Shown here piece by piece: positions 24,333 through 34,912 of a stretch of DNA of 64,000 nt. Position 1 is the first letter of the stretch; each line of letters begins with the position of its first letter. The position numbers and the translations under genes are program-made. Source of the DNA: Reticulitermes lucifugus (taxonomy: Eukaryota; Arthropoda; Insecta; Blattodea; Rhinotermitidae); NCBI GenBank assembly GCA_026260175.1, contig JAKCWW010000342.1, positions 43,855 through 107,854 of the forward strand. Direction: 5' to 3'. Below the pieces are notes generated by a model. That model searched no databases, was not told the DNA's origin, and worked only from the letters and a program-made list of their open reading frames with translations.

Positions 24333-26999
24333 GCAGTAAAATAATATACGCCGTAAAGTGTAACTCAGTGCGATGTAAAACAATGTAGGCTAATGTGTGT
24401 TGAATGCAGTGCAATGTAATATAATCAAATGCGATACGACATAGTGTAACGCGTTGCAATATGGAGTAATTAATTAAAAAGTTATGTAATTACTGCAACG
24501 TGCGTTACAGTTCTGAGGCATTTATTTTAACCACTTCTTTGGCGCACAGTGGACTGGTATTGAAGCGCAAGCACAAACGTATACTACGCATTTGAATACC
24601 TCTCTGTGAGTGACTTTATGTATTGTGATATCATTTTTAAATATACCTGTGAAAGTTTCTGTTCTGTTTTGGTAAGGAACGCGGGTGACCAAGCCTTTAA
24701 TATGTTCTGTACACGGAAATCTTGTTAAGACATAAGAAGCAGTACAATGCTTTGGACACGCGTCTCCTCAAATCCGATTTTACATCGTGGTCAACTTAGC
24801 CAGAAACTTCCTTTCTCCGTTTCAGTGGTTGGAGTCGGTCGCCAAAATGGCGCACTAAAAGCAGCCCCTCTCTCACAACCAACGACTATGATTTTATTTT
24901 GGTCGTTACGGAACTTGAAGTATTGGGGTTTTTGTGTGAACTTTACCGCTGTAACCCCGATGTCCTACAAATTCTGCCTGCTGATGTAAAGTCAACAGGT
25001 TTAACCTGTGACCTATTCCCGTCGCTATGGGGCTATGCTTGACGTATTGAGGTAAATATGACAGCTACGGTGCGCAGTATACAGCCAACTTAACCTTAAA
25101 ATGGTGTTTCCCATTTTCGCAACCTGATCTCCAGTGACAATCGTGCCTGTGTTTTCATTATACAGTTTAAGTGGCGCATAATTTCCATTGTGGACTTACA
25201 CTGGCAGAAATATACATTTTTAAGCAAGATACAAAGTAGTGCCTTTCCAGCTGACTTCCACCTATCATAATTTTAAATTGCAGTTTTGATATCATCGTAT
25301 TTAAACATTTTAGTAAAATCTGATATTAATATTTGTGGTCTGCTGGACTCATATAAAAACCTTGGCCTCGCTAAAACTAATTTATTTAGTACTGTACCGA
25401 CTGTTTTTAATGGTGACCTTATTTTCCATTGTCATGTAAAAATATTTTCTGAGGAAACTGCAGCCACCTTCTGCACGAATACTGAAGAAGAAGAGAGCAA
25501 ATTTCCCTGAAGCAGTGATGAATTTCTGCGAGGCCACAAGGTATCACACCCAATTAGGCAATAGTCTTCAAATCTGTCGCTGTGAGAGCCTCATGTGTCA
25601 CAGTTTTTACTACTAACGTGACCATGACTGTGCAGCAGTACTAATTTCTCATGTTCGCCGGGACCATTCGGCAACTTCTCCGACTTCGCTCTTAAGCATA
25701 TTGCCTAAACAAATTATAGCAGGCAGTGTCCCATTACTTTCCCAGATTTGACCTATGGACTACCAAATGATCCGTTACTGGGAGACTGTCTCAGAATTTT
25801 CCTAGCGTGAGTTTGTAACCTGTTTTAATCCCTGATCAGGCATTTGACTAGCCTAATGATGGCATCGTGGTTATTCTCACGAGTTCTGACCGACTGTCTG
25901 AACCTCATGTCATTACAAAGGGCGATTTCACACTTTTACACATTTACCTACGCAAACTTAATAACTTAATATGACGTCATTATTTTATCCAGTTGAATAG
26001 CTCACTGAACTCGTCTCACTTTTCAGGACCGACCTTTCATTGACAGACATTGGGATATTACCTTGGAATCGGCCTCTAAGCCTGCCTCACTTACACTTTT
26101 CTTTCGTCTTTCACGTTCCTGCCATAATATCCTGCATTAATGCGTCTTCATTAAATAATTCAATAAATGAGGATTTTCATAGTTTGTCATACCTTATGAA
26201 GAGGAGTTCAGTAGTTTTATCTTCAGTTATAACATCGCAGCGTGTTTTAAAATTCCTTTCCAATATTTCTCATATTCAACCACTTCAAATAATACAGAAT
26301 TTTATAATTGCATGTGACACTGTAGTCTGAATCGTCGCTGCAGTGTTGTTGGTTTTATTCAGAGTTTCCAGGCTACTTTTGTGACAGTAGACTTATCAGA
26401 CAGCTTATAAACCTTTCTTCCGGCGTATGGAGTAATTAATTTAAAGCGGCGTAATCGCTGCTTTTGACCCGTTGCCATTAATAAGCTAGGCATAAGTCAT
26501 TAGTTGCGGGGTTTTAAGTTCTACAGCGGTTCTGATGAAGAATAAAAAACTCAGAATATGGTGCCTTACCGAAAGAATCTTCGTCAAGTCATTATGTGTG
26601 TAATTTTGACTTAGTGGTATATCGTAGTACAAAGTAGTCGCTTAGACTTACTGTCCTGTAGTGAGGATTTGCGTTCTTCTCCTAAAGTTTGTGTGCTTCT
26701 CCAACTTTTTCTTCATATTCTATAAGATATCTCTATGCATAAGTGGTTAAATTAATACACGTACGATGTGGCTTAATCAAGTAACTGTTTCGTAAATAAA
26801 AGAATAAAGAATAATGTAATGAATAAATAAAGAATTTAATTATGCAATTGCATGCCATGTTGCTTGATAGATATGATGATTCAAAAGAACATGCTGCCGC
26901 TATTATAAAAATGAATGATTCATCTGTTATGAAAATGGAGACAACAGGCTCCTCTGAAACGAGAGTAAATATCTACCAGACAATACTATGTTACTTTTT
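24333..26999. other. Intronic DNA without recognisable feature
   Basis: Part of the intron between the exons at 27519 and 21687. Plus frames at 24747, 25286 and 26040 (74-96 codons) have no recognised product or splice support. Confidence 0.45.
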
Positions 27000-27410
27000 T
27001 TGTTATTTACACCGTGCGTCTTCGGACAATTATCACATCAACCAACTCGTGCACGGAATAAAATACATTCGTAAGCTATTATAAAAATACCCCTACATTT
27101 TTCAGCACCGAGGTGACATCATTAATACAAAGGCATGAAGATCCAACACGCCAGTCTAGTTATTATGTCGCCTTTACAGAAGTGGTTAAAATATTAAATA
27201 TTAAAATTCTCAAATACATAAAATTAATAACCATAAATGTACAATGTTGTAATATTAATAGTATTAAAGTATTAAAATAAGCCATTTCAGGTATTGCAGT
27301 TGTTTACAACTGTATGGGTCATGCATACAAACATCTACGACAATCGTACGTAGAGATCTCGTTCTGGTGGTGCGTATGCAGTGTATCGTGTCGAGTGGTC
27401 GACAAGATAC
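27000..27410 (-). repeat. Dispersed repeat with hammerhead-like motif, copy B
   Basis: Diverged partner of 13595-13985, ending just short of the acidic host exon. Its hammerhead-like core (27092-27122) is degraded. It keeps the terminal pattern GTGCACGAGTTGGTTGATGT seen at the ends of the foldback elements. Confidence 0.65.
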
Positions 27411-27518
27411 ACTGTAATTTTATTCAGCAACTTACCACTAAGTCACTGAATATTGTTTGATTGTAGTTCTGCTTTCAGGAATGAATGAAATTATTCTTAA
27501 GTGAAAATGCAATTTTAC

Positions 27519-28561
27519 CTTTTGAGGAATGTTCGCTCTCTTCACATGTTCTCTAATTTGTTGAAGTTTTCGAAAGGTATCTAATTCCGCTTCTTCCGAT
27601 TGTCTGTGTTCCTTTGTATTCCTGGCACCATCCTTGTTCCCTACCCCCTCGGTGACATTCCAGTTTTCCGGATCCTCTGCCTCTGGGCTGTCATTTTTTA
27701 GGAATGCCGCTAACTCAAGTTGCAGGGCACTGCGGGACCTAGCCGAGGTGCTTGTTGTGGTTGAGGAGGATACCTCCTCACCGCTCCTCCACCCAGCTGT
27801 TGAAATTTCTTCTGAATCATCTTTCCATTGCCTTCCGTGTTCAACACTATCCTGAAAAGTTTTAGACTTCTTGGACATTATATGTGTTGATTCAACTGTT
27901 TTTGATTTTGATTTACCTTCGCCCACATGCGTCTTTTTATTATCTTCAGAATTTATTGAGAAATTTTGTGTGTTCGAATAATATTTATCTTTATTATCTT
28001 CATTACTTTCATCGTCACTGTCATCATCAACGGAATAATCATTTTCATCATCACCACTTTCATCGTTATCATCTTCATCACCACAATCATCATCATCACC
28101 GTCATCATCATCATCATCGTGATTATCATCATTATCATCATCATAATCATCATCTTCTTCATTTTCAATTTCATTGTCTTCATCCTTATCAGTGTCGGCC
28201 TTGTTTTTTGTGTACTTTTCAGTGGTGGTGGTGACTGGAGGAGAAATATTTGAACCATCCAAATTTCGTTCCACTTCCTCAGTTCTAAGTCTGTATGCGT
28301 TAGTGTATTGGTCCCAGTCTGAACTATCATTTATGCTGTCTTTGGATTCTTTTCTTCTTTGCAGTTCAGACATCCGACCGGATATGGTTGTTAATCCTTC
28401 AAAATCTAGTTCTCCAAATGTCCGCATTGTACTAGTAGCGTAGTGCTGACGTTCCAGATCGGAAACTCTTCCTACTTCTGAAAAATGTAGCGGGATTTCA
28501 AGGGGACGAATTCCTGTTAATTCTTCTTCCAGGTCTTCATTTGTATATTCTGGCTGGCCAC
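27519..28561 (-). CDS. Internal exon, acidic low-complexity protein (unrecognised gene)
   Basis: This is a long internal exon of a minus-strand gene. It is preceded by a pyrimidine-rich acceptor ending TGTTGCAG and followed by a donor AAAAG|GTAAAA. The frame stays open across 1043 bases; it starts in phase 1 and ends in phase 0. It encodes about 347 residues. The first ~100 are mixed and contain GIRPLEIPLHFSEVG and TFGELDFEGL. A Thr patch follows, then a run of almost pure Asp/Glu/Asn over exon residues ~123-191 (bases ~27990-28196). After that come a Ser/Thr-rich stretch and a charged, probably helical end (LDTFRKLQQIREHVKRANIP). Several N-x-S/T sites are present (NDS, NFS, NVT). The plus-strand frames over the GAT-rich segment, reading poly-His or poly-Ile, are shadows. 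The phases fit the exons at 38811-38980 and 21585-21687. I do not recognise the family. The acidic run suggests calcium or basic-protein binding, which is inference only. Confidence 0.8.
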
Positions 28562-28909
28562 CTGCAACATGACACAAATAGGACAGAAGTAAGAGAATTA
28601 CATAGAAGACTATTTATTAAACTCTTTAGCCTTATGACAATTTTCGGCAAAGTGTTGCACATGTCAAGGAGGCATTGATTTCATGAAATGCATTTGCAAC
28701 GGTGTAACCCCCTTGATGAAATTAACTGGCGTGAAAGGAAGAGAGAAATTCTGTGCTACTATTTGGAGTTCACATGTCTTATAAAAGCACTGACTGCTGT
28801 TTTGTATAACTAATTGGCTTTTTTGTTAATTAATTTAGTTTAAAATAACACTATTGCAAACATAATCACCTTAATTATATCACATAGCATGGTCCGAGAA
28901 ATTTTATCC

Positions 28910-29022
28910 GCTTTCGATACGTTGTCCCGAAACGTCGGTAAACAATTACGACATGACGCCGCGTAATATCCCAGAAGAGCGCAGATCTTATCGACATCGC
29001 GGCGGAAGCCTAAAATCAATGT
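28910..29022 (+). repeat. Single-arm copy of the 38-kb hairpin family
   Basis: It contains CGATACGTTGTCCCGAAACG, TCGGTAAACAATTACGACAT, GACGCCGCGTAATATCCCAG and ACATCGCGGCGGAAGCCTAA, matching the right arm and flank at 38150-38262. It lies ~350 bases upstream of the acidic host exon. Confidence 0.75.
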
Positions 29023-30279
29023 AAAATGAAAGCTGGGAAAACAGAAAATTCTCTACCACTTCCTCAAATTTTGTACGATGATATGTTTTTGAGGAACCTC
29101 TGAAGTTAGAATTAATTTAATGTAGTGTTGTACTGAAAAAATGAAGACCAAAATTTACTGTGCCCAAATATCTATCAAAATATATCGGTAATGTTAAAGT
29201 TAAAACATCCATACGGACAGACACAAAGCACCGAGTGCACGTTGCTTTTTTAAATTGGGGGAAAAAGTACGCTATCCAGTTACATTCTCCTATTTTTAGA
29301 GAATTTTAAATTAGTGAAAAACGAAGCAGGTTTTATATTGGTTGCAAGCATATGACTTGAGGATCCGGACTTGCCCTTGCATGAACCATTACAAGAAACT
29401 TAACACACTGCATTATATTCTGATATAGATGGCTAATTACTGATATCCTATAGTACGTTATATAGCACAGAAAGTGGACAAATACGTAAGCAATTTCCTA
29501 TGTAGTCTATACTGAATTGTTTCTCTGTGGTGATGGTCGTATAAATACCAAACTATTTTGGAATTTTTAAAAAACGAATGTTCCTATTGATCTCTGTGTG
29601 TAATCGGATGGTTTTTGAGTACCTCACAAGAGTGTTCGCTTTAATAAGTAGAACCTCTGTACGCTTTCATGAGAACATTAGAAATACTGACATACATAGA
29701 GCTGAGCCTCTGAAATGTGGATCTAGTGCTTTTGAGTTTGAAACTCCATTGTAATTTTGAAAGTGTACACATTGAATCACATTTTAGCAAAGTTAATTTA
29801 ACAGGATGATTGACTTTATGTTCTTAAGTTCTTAAGCTTATTAATTTGTCTAAATAAGGAACAAATGCCTCGGCAGTGTAAGGCGTTTGTAATTGTACGT
29901 ACCCACAGAAGGGTTGTCAGTCTTACTGTAGTGACTATCGAGATATTTCACTCTTACCAACTGCATACAAAATCTTATCCAACATATTTCCCTGAAGGCT
30001 AACTTCATAAAAAAAGTACTGATGGAGTACCCCGCATTCTCAGATACTGAAGGGAAAATGTGTCAGATATAAACTGCTGGATTATACAAATTAACAAAGC
30101 CTGTGTTTCATTTAGCAGGGAAATACACCTCTTGTTTCACTTATGCCTTCGTAACATGTTGCTTAATTAAGCACGCAGACAAATTTACTTTTACGTCTTT
30201 AAATAAAACCTGTAATCAAGTTCGTACAAATAAAGATTTATCAGATATATTTTCTATGTAGAATTATCTTAAATGGGTA

Positions 30280-31135
30280 TTTATTCTATCGCAGATGCAT
30301 TTCATCTTGGCTTTAGTGTATGCCGTTGGGAAGGCTCAAGACAACCAAGAGGGATTAGAATTGAATGGAATAAGCCAGCTTCGGGTGTATGATAATGACT
30401 TTAATTTACTGGGCGAGAACACAAGCATCATAAACAAAATCAGGTGGTCTGTTCCGCGCTAGTAAATAAATGGCCTACGATTACACGGAGAGAGAACTCA
30501 TCAACAAAATACAGGAGAAAATCTTAGCGTAATCATGGATAATAAACCCTTTCAAAATGTATTCGATTTCAAATATTTGAAAGAATCTACAGATCGAATT
30601 TTGATATAAGATGAACTTAAAAACAGATTAAATCCAGAAAATGTCTGCTACGATTAGGTTTTGAATTGTTTGTCTTTGCGTCTACTGCTGAAACCGTGAA
30701 GATTAAAGTACACGCTATTTTATTCTCTATTGCTTTGTGTGGGTGTATAACTTGGTATCTCTCTCTAACGTTTTAGGAAGAATCTAGACAGGATGTTTGA
30801 GAAAAGGACGCTGAAGAAATTGTTTGGACCAAAGGCAGAGCAAGCAGCAGGAGGTTGACTAAAATGTTATGAGAAGATTTATAACGTGCATTCCTTGCCG
30901 GATATTATGAGCATATTCAAGTAAAGGAGAGTGAGTTCCGAGCATGTAGAAAGCAAGGAAAAATGAAAAAGTTTTAAGTGTTTCATTCGAAAAATCTGAG
31001 AGCTATAGAGACAGGTTGAAAGACCTAGGCCTGCATGGGCAGATAATGTTGAAACAGATCTTGAAGTAACAGACTGGGCGGGACCAGTGGCACGGCACAC
31101 GCTTGTGACCATAGTGATATTGTGGGTTCCGCATG
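30280..31135 (+). pseudogene. Dead non-LTR retrotransposon reverse-transcriptase 3' part
   Basis: Plus-strand frames recover the C-terminal half of an insect LINE-type reverse transcriptase. At 30300-30440 the palm region reads FILALVYAVGKAQDNQEGLE, then LNGISQLRVYDNDFNLLGEN; the catalytic YADD is changed to YDND. At 30610-30840 there are weak matches to the thumb, then RMFEKRTLKKLFGPKAEQAA, the usual FENRVLRKIFGPKR-like motif. At 31030-31085 a piece reading RPAWADNVETDLEVTDWAGP matches the usual GRPRRRWVDNIK-like end. Stops and frameshifts are frequent. It is inserted antisense to the host gene within the 10-kb intron. Confidence 0.8.
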
Positions 31136-32659
31136 GACGGAGGAATTATTAATCAGCTGAGCTTCTGAGGCCCTCCGATAAAGTCACTTCTTTAGGCAGT
31201 TCGTCATTCTGTAATCTGTTTACCGACATTACGAAGAATCAGTTAGCTGACTGGAGAATTCGGTCTTCTGGGACGTGCACGACAAGCAAGAAAGCAGCAT
31301 TCTTCGATTCGCCTTTGCGATAATTTCAAACCTTACGTAATTAGATCTCTACTTAATTAACTGTCTACCTCAGTAACCAAGAAACTTCCTGCCTTCTTGG
31401 AATCCGAAGTTTTGTCATTTCTCTACAGGGAAAGCCCGTCATTGGACTCTTTACTTGAGCAATGCAATCCATCCCACATCCTGTCACAGTGTTTTTCTCT
31501 CAGATTCATTTTAGAAGGCCCTCATGTCGTACATGCATCTACTCTCTGAACCACCCCGGTTCCTCGAGATAATCCGAACAAATATTTTGCACACTGCATT
31601 TTTCTGTGTCATTTCCTTTATATCTGCTGCATGATCTCCCAGCCTCTCCTTCATTTTTAACACCATCTATATGAGGCCAGAGTAAAAATCTTGAGGTTCC
31701 CCTTTATGTAATTTTTTCAAGCCTCATTTTTTCTCTGTTTCAAGCCCAAAATTTCTTCTCAGCACCCTGTCTAAAAGGCCTTCTACGTCCCAATATCCTT
31801 AGAATTCTAAAGCGGAGTTCACAGAGTTACTCTTCTTTATATGTCAAACATCGTTCTTTCTTAGACTGGACACCGAAAATTAATTTGCTCTTAATTTTAT
31901 GCTGACTTTTGTTGTTGTCAGCAACTACCATTGTGTAATAATTTTGAAGAATTTACTAAATATTCTTTCATTAAAATTTTGCTGTGCATTATAATCACGT
32001 TAAATAAATGCTTTCTATTCTTTTCTACAAAATTCTGCTTAAAGCTTTCCAATAAATTTTAGGTCTTCAGTTTTATAGACGGCTAAATACCAGAATAATC
32101 CCGCTACTCTTGGGTTCAGTTAGGTTAGAATTTATATTTTATTTTATATTTTGTTTTAAAAGAATTATTCCCTTTACAGTCTCGGATAACCTCTTCGGTT
32201 GAGTACAGCCGAGCCAATATAATCCAATCGTTGACTTTCAATACGCAAATACTCATAAATCATATTTTAAATTTCAGTGATTTTTAAATCTTGAGGCCCA
32301 CAATTGATCTAAATAATATTTAAATTTTATTTATTTATTTATTTACAAAAATACTGTCGTCATTACAATAATAGTTGGTGAAAATTGTTATGACATTAAT
32401 CGCTGTTCATTCTGAGTATCTTTTAAAACGCATAAAAGTTTTTGTGTGTAAAATCCAGAGCCTTTGAATATTAGCGCTGGCGATATACAAGTCTGTACTT
32501 AACCACCGTACTTGAGAAGCTGAAAGAAGTTGAAAGCATTCCTTTTATCCCTTTTCTGAGTACCAGCTAAAAACTTCCTGCAGTGAAGTCCAGTCCCACA
32601 CAGCCTACTGCTGCGTATTCGATGATCACAAGTGTAAATATAATGGGAAATAAATGACT
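31136..32659. other. Intronic DNA, pyrimidine-biased
   Basis: 31370-31880 is pyrimidine-biased on the plus strand; its complement gives broken frames (LGDHAADIKEMTQKNAVCKI) that hint at an old element, unassigned. An ATTT tandem tract lies at 32327-32345. Confidence 0.4.
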
Positions 32660-32892
32660 TTAAAGTTTAAGGAAAGCCTGCCACATTTTGCGACGTTCTA
32701 GCTGCTGATTCCCATAATATCCGAAGGAAGCTCTGCAGTTCTGTAGCGAGCAGTATCCGTAATAGTGCACTCCAATTATTCTGCCGGTGGCCGGAGGATC
32801 ACAAGAACATGCCGTACCGTATCGTGTTTTTGTTGCAGCCTCTCCGGTCATTATAGGGTTTGACGTGCCAGGCAACTTGACTTGTTTCGTAA
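32660..32892 (-). CDS. Candidate alternative terminal exon with Cys-rich tail
   Basis: A minus-strand acceptor with a long pyrimidine tract (CATCTTTGTTTCTCTGAAG) opens a frame in phase 1, which is the phase at which the exon at 38811 ends. Joined there it would give a short isoform ending in TKQVKLPGTSNPIMTGEAAT, then KTRYGTACSCDPPATGRIIG, VHYYGYCSLQNCRASFGYYG and NQQLERRKMWQAFLKL, then a stop. Four cysteines occur as CxC and CxxxxC. Overlapping AATAAA hexamers on the minus strand lie about 320 bases further on (32327-32345). Codon composition looks coding, and the opposite-strand frames are weaker. The phase match has a one-in-three chance of being accidental, and a repeat origin is not excluded. 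Confidence 0.35.
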
Positions 32893-34054
32893 CTTCAGAG
32901 AAACAAAGATGGTCGAGGGCAGGGAGGTACAAAGCACGCTCTCGCTTCATTATTGTGATTTTATGTACAAAGCGAACGTCTATAATGGAGCCGTGTTGGA
33001 CCGTTTTGCGAGTTTCATGTCTGAAATTACTAGATGTGTTTGTATATTAAAGTCGGTAGTTGTTTTACGCTGACACTGAAAAAGTTTTCCTGTATTTTCG
33101 TGCCACGCCATGAATACCTAAGGGGAAGGGGAGGTGAAGTCCACACATTCTGAACATAGGCACTAAACGGAAACAAAGGTCAGCTACTGGCTTCGGTTAA
33201 CACCCAGGAAGAACAGACACTATCCAACTTATCTCGATTTCAAGTTATGCAATTTCAGACTTAAGCAATTTAAAAAAAAACAAATAAAATGAAGCAGTAA
33301 TATTTTTGAAAGCGCGCCGAATTTTTTCTTATGGGAAAGAAAGGACAAGGAGATGGCTGTGGAGGAGGAACACTGCTGGGCGATAACACAAGCGGCGGGG
33401 AATTCGTGCTGCTGCCGATCATGTTCCAGAGTTTTGGAGTCAGAATTTCAACTGGACTACCCCAATTTCGACTTTTGCCAGACCTTCGAAACGTAATTAT
33501 TGCTTACGTCGCGGAGAGTCTGTACAAATTACGTTATTGCAAGACTTACTTTGTTCTCTTGTCGGTCTAATGTAACAAGTGATTTATATACAAATAAATC
33601 GAACTTTACTAATTTTATAGAAAACAGCGGCGTGGAAATAATTATTGTTTGTCAAAGTATAATTCTGAAAAAAATATTAATTTTCATGTGTACTTTGTTT
33701 AACTTTGGAATTCGCAAGAAAGAACTCACAGTTATGGTTTACAGCTTCTGTATATTTTTCTCTTTCTCTCTCTCTGTCACTGATCCCACCAGTATACTCC
33801 TATATGTCTAGAATTGCATTCGGGAGATAAGCAGTTCAGACACGGCTCAGCTACTTTTTATCATCACAGAGATATTTAGTAGTTCCTAATTCCTTCTTTC
33901 AGGCAAAGACGGCGATCGCCTCGTTTGTTACCTGTTCAGTATTCATAATCATATATTGTCTAATTAGATCCTACATAACCTCTGAACTTCAAACAGCATT
34001 TTAAAGAGCCCAAGAAAGCCGTCTATTTCAGATATAAAATTTTACATTACTTAC

Positions 34055-34091
34055 CATGGGATACAGCACAGACGAAAATAAATTTTCTCAT
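34055..34091 (-). CDS. Speculative first coding exon (short hydrophobic start)
   Basis: A minus-strand ATG with G at -3 begins MRKFIFVCAVSH and is cut after 37 bases by a strong donor (CATG|GTAAGTAATG) in phase 1. That phase would allow splicing to the acidic exon at 28561. The peptide resembles a very short signal sequence. GTAAGT occurs often by chance in 64 kb and no promoter is evident, so this is only a candidate alternative start. Confidence 0.15.
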
Positions 34092-34684
34092 ATCGATAAA
34101 AGAACAATTTGTACACCCCTAGCAGGAACAGGAAATTCTGAAGTCGTGTTGGTAATGAAGAAGACAAGTGGGGAGGAAACCCATTCCGCCCGAAACCCCT
34201 CATCCACGACAAGTCGAATCATGTTCTCTCTGCAACCAAGCACTGGTTTTCTGCTATATGGACAGGCTGATTTCTCGTGTTTGATGCAAGAAGGAGAATT
34301 TTCGAGTCAAAAGTGTACTTCACTGCATGCTTTCAGAGAAGTGGTTTAAATGCAGTAGGTCCATTACTCTTATCTTCACGGACTGCTTGGTAGTGACTCT
34401 TTCTGGAAAAGGTAATTGTTGATCATGTGCTAAAAAAATTGCATGTTTTTATGGTTCCAAAAATTTCATCACCCATCATCTAATTCCTTTCCGAGCCAGT
34501 TAACTTTGATTCGGTCCCACAATCCATATTCCTGTTAAATTCACCCACCTACGATTAGTTCTCCCCAGTAAGCCTCTTACATTTCGAGTAAGGTAAAGAA
34601 AAATTAAAGCTTTCACTGTGAAAGCCATAATGTTACCTGTTGGGAGTGGAGGTATAGCTGTATGTGTTATTAATCTTGGAATTA

Positions 34685-34912
34685 AGTGTGTGACTGAGCG
34701 GTCAGCTTCACCCTCCGGCTGCTATATTTCCAAGGCATTTCCTCGATAAGGATTGGATAGGATCTTTGTTTGGCTTCAGAATCTATTTTGGCCGCTTTGG
34801 AGAAGACAGAAATTTTATATCCCTGTCGGGAATCTAACCTCGATTCTTCAAGTTTTATCTCATAGCCTAATCACTGTATCCACTGAGCTACCCAGCTCTT
34901 ATCATAGGGAAA
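34685..34912 (-). repeat. tRNA-derived SINE, minus copy
   Basis: On the minus strand AAGAGCTGGGTAGCTCAGTG (a clear tRNA A box) is followed by a B-box-like AATCGAGGTTAGATTCCCG, then a body extending to ~34685. The plus-strand frame of 143 codons starting inside it has no recognisable product. Confidence 0.65.

Noticed and set aside
27884-28330. Plus-strand frames rich in His or Ile and a minus-strand Met/Ile/Lys frame over the acidic exon
   Set aside because: They are shadows of the GAT-type triplet tract in the real minus-strand exon, with no independent splice or start support.
33331-33570. 79-codon plus-strand frame starting MGKKGQGDGCGGG
   Set aside because: Gly-rich start but no homology I recognise, no splice signals, and it lies in the host intron on the other strand.
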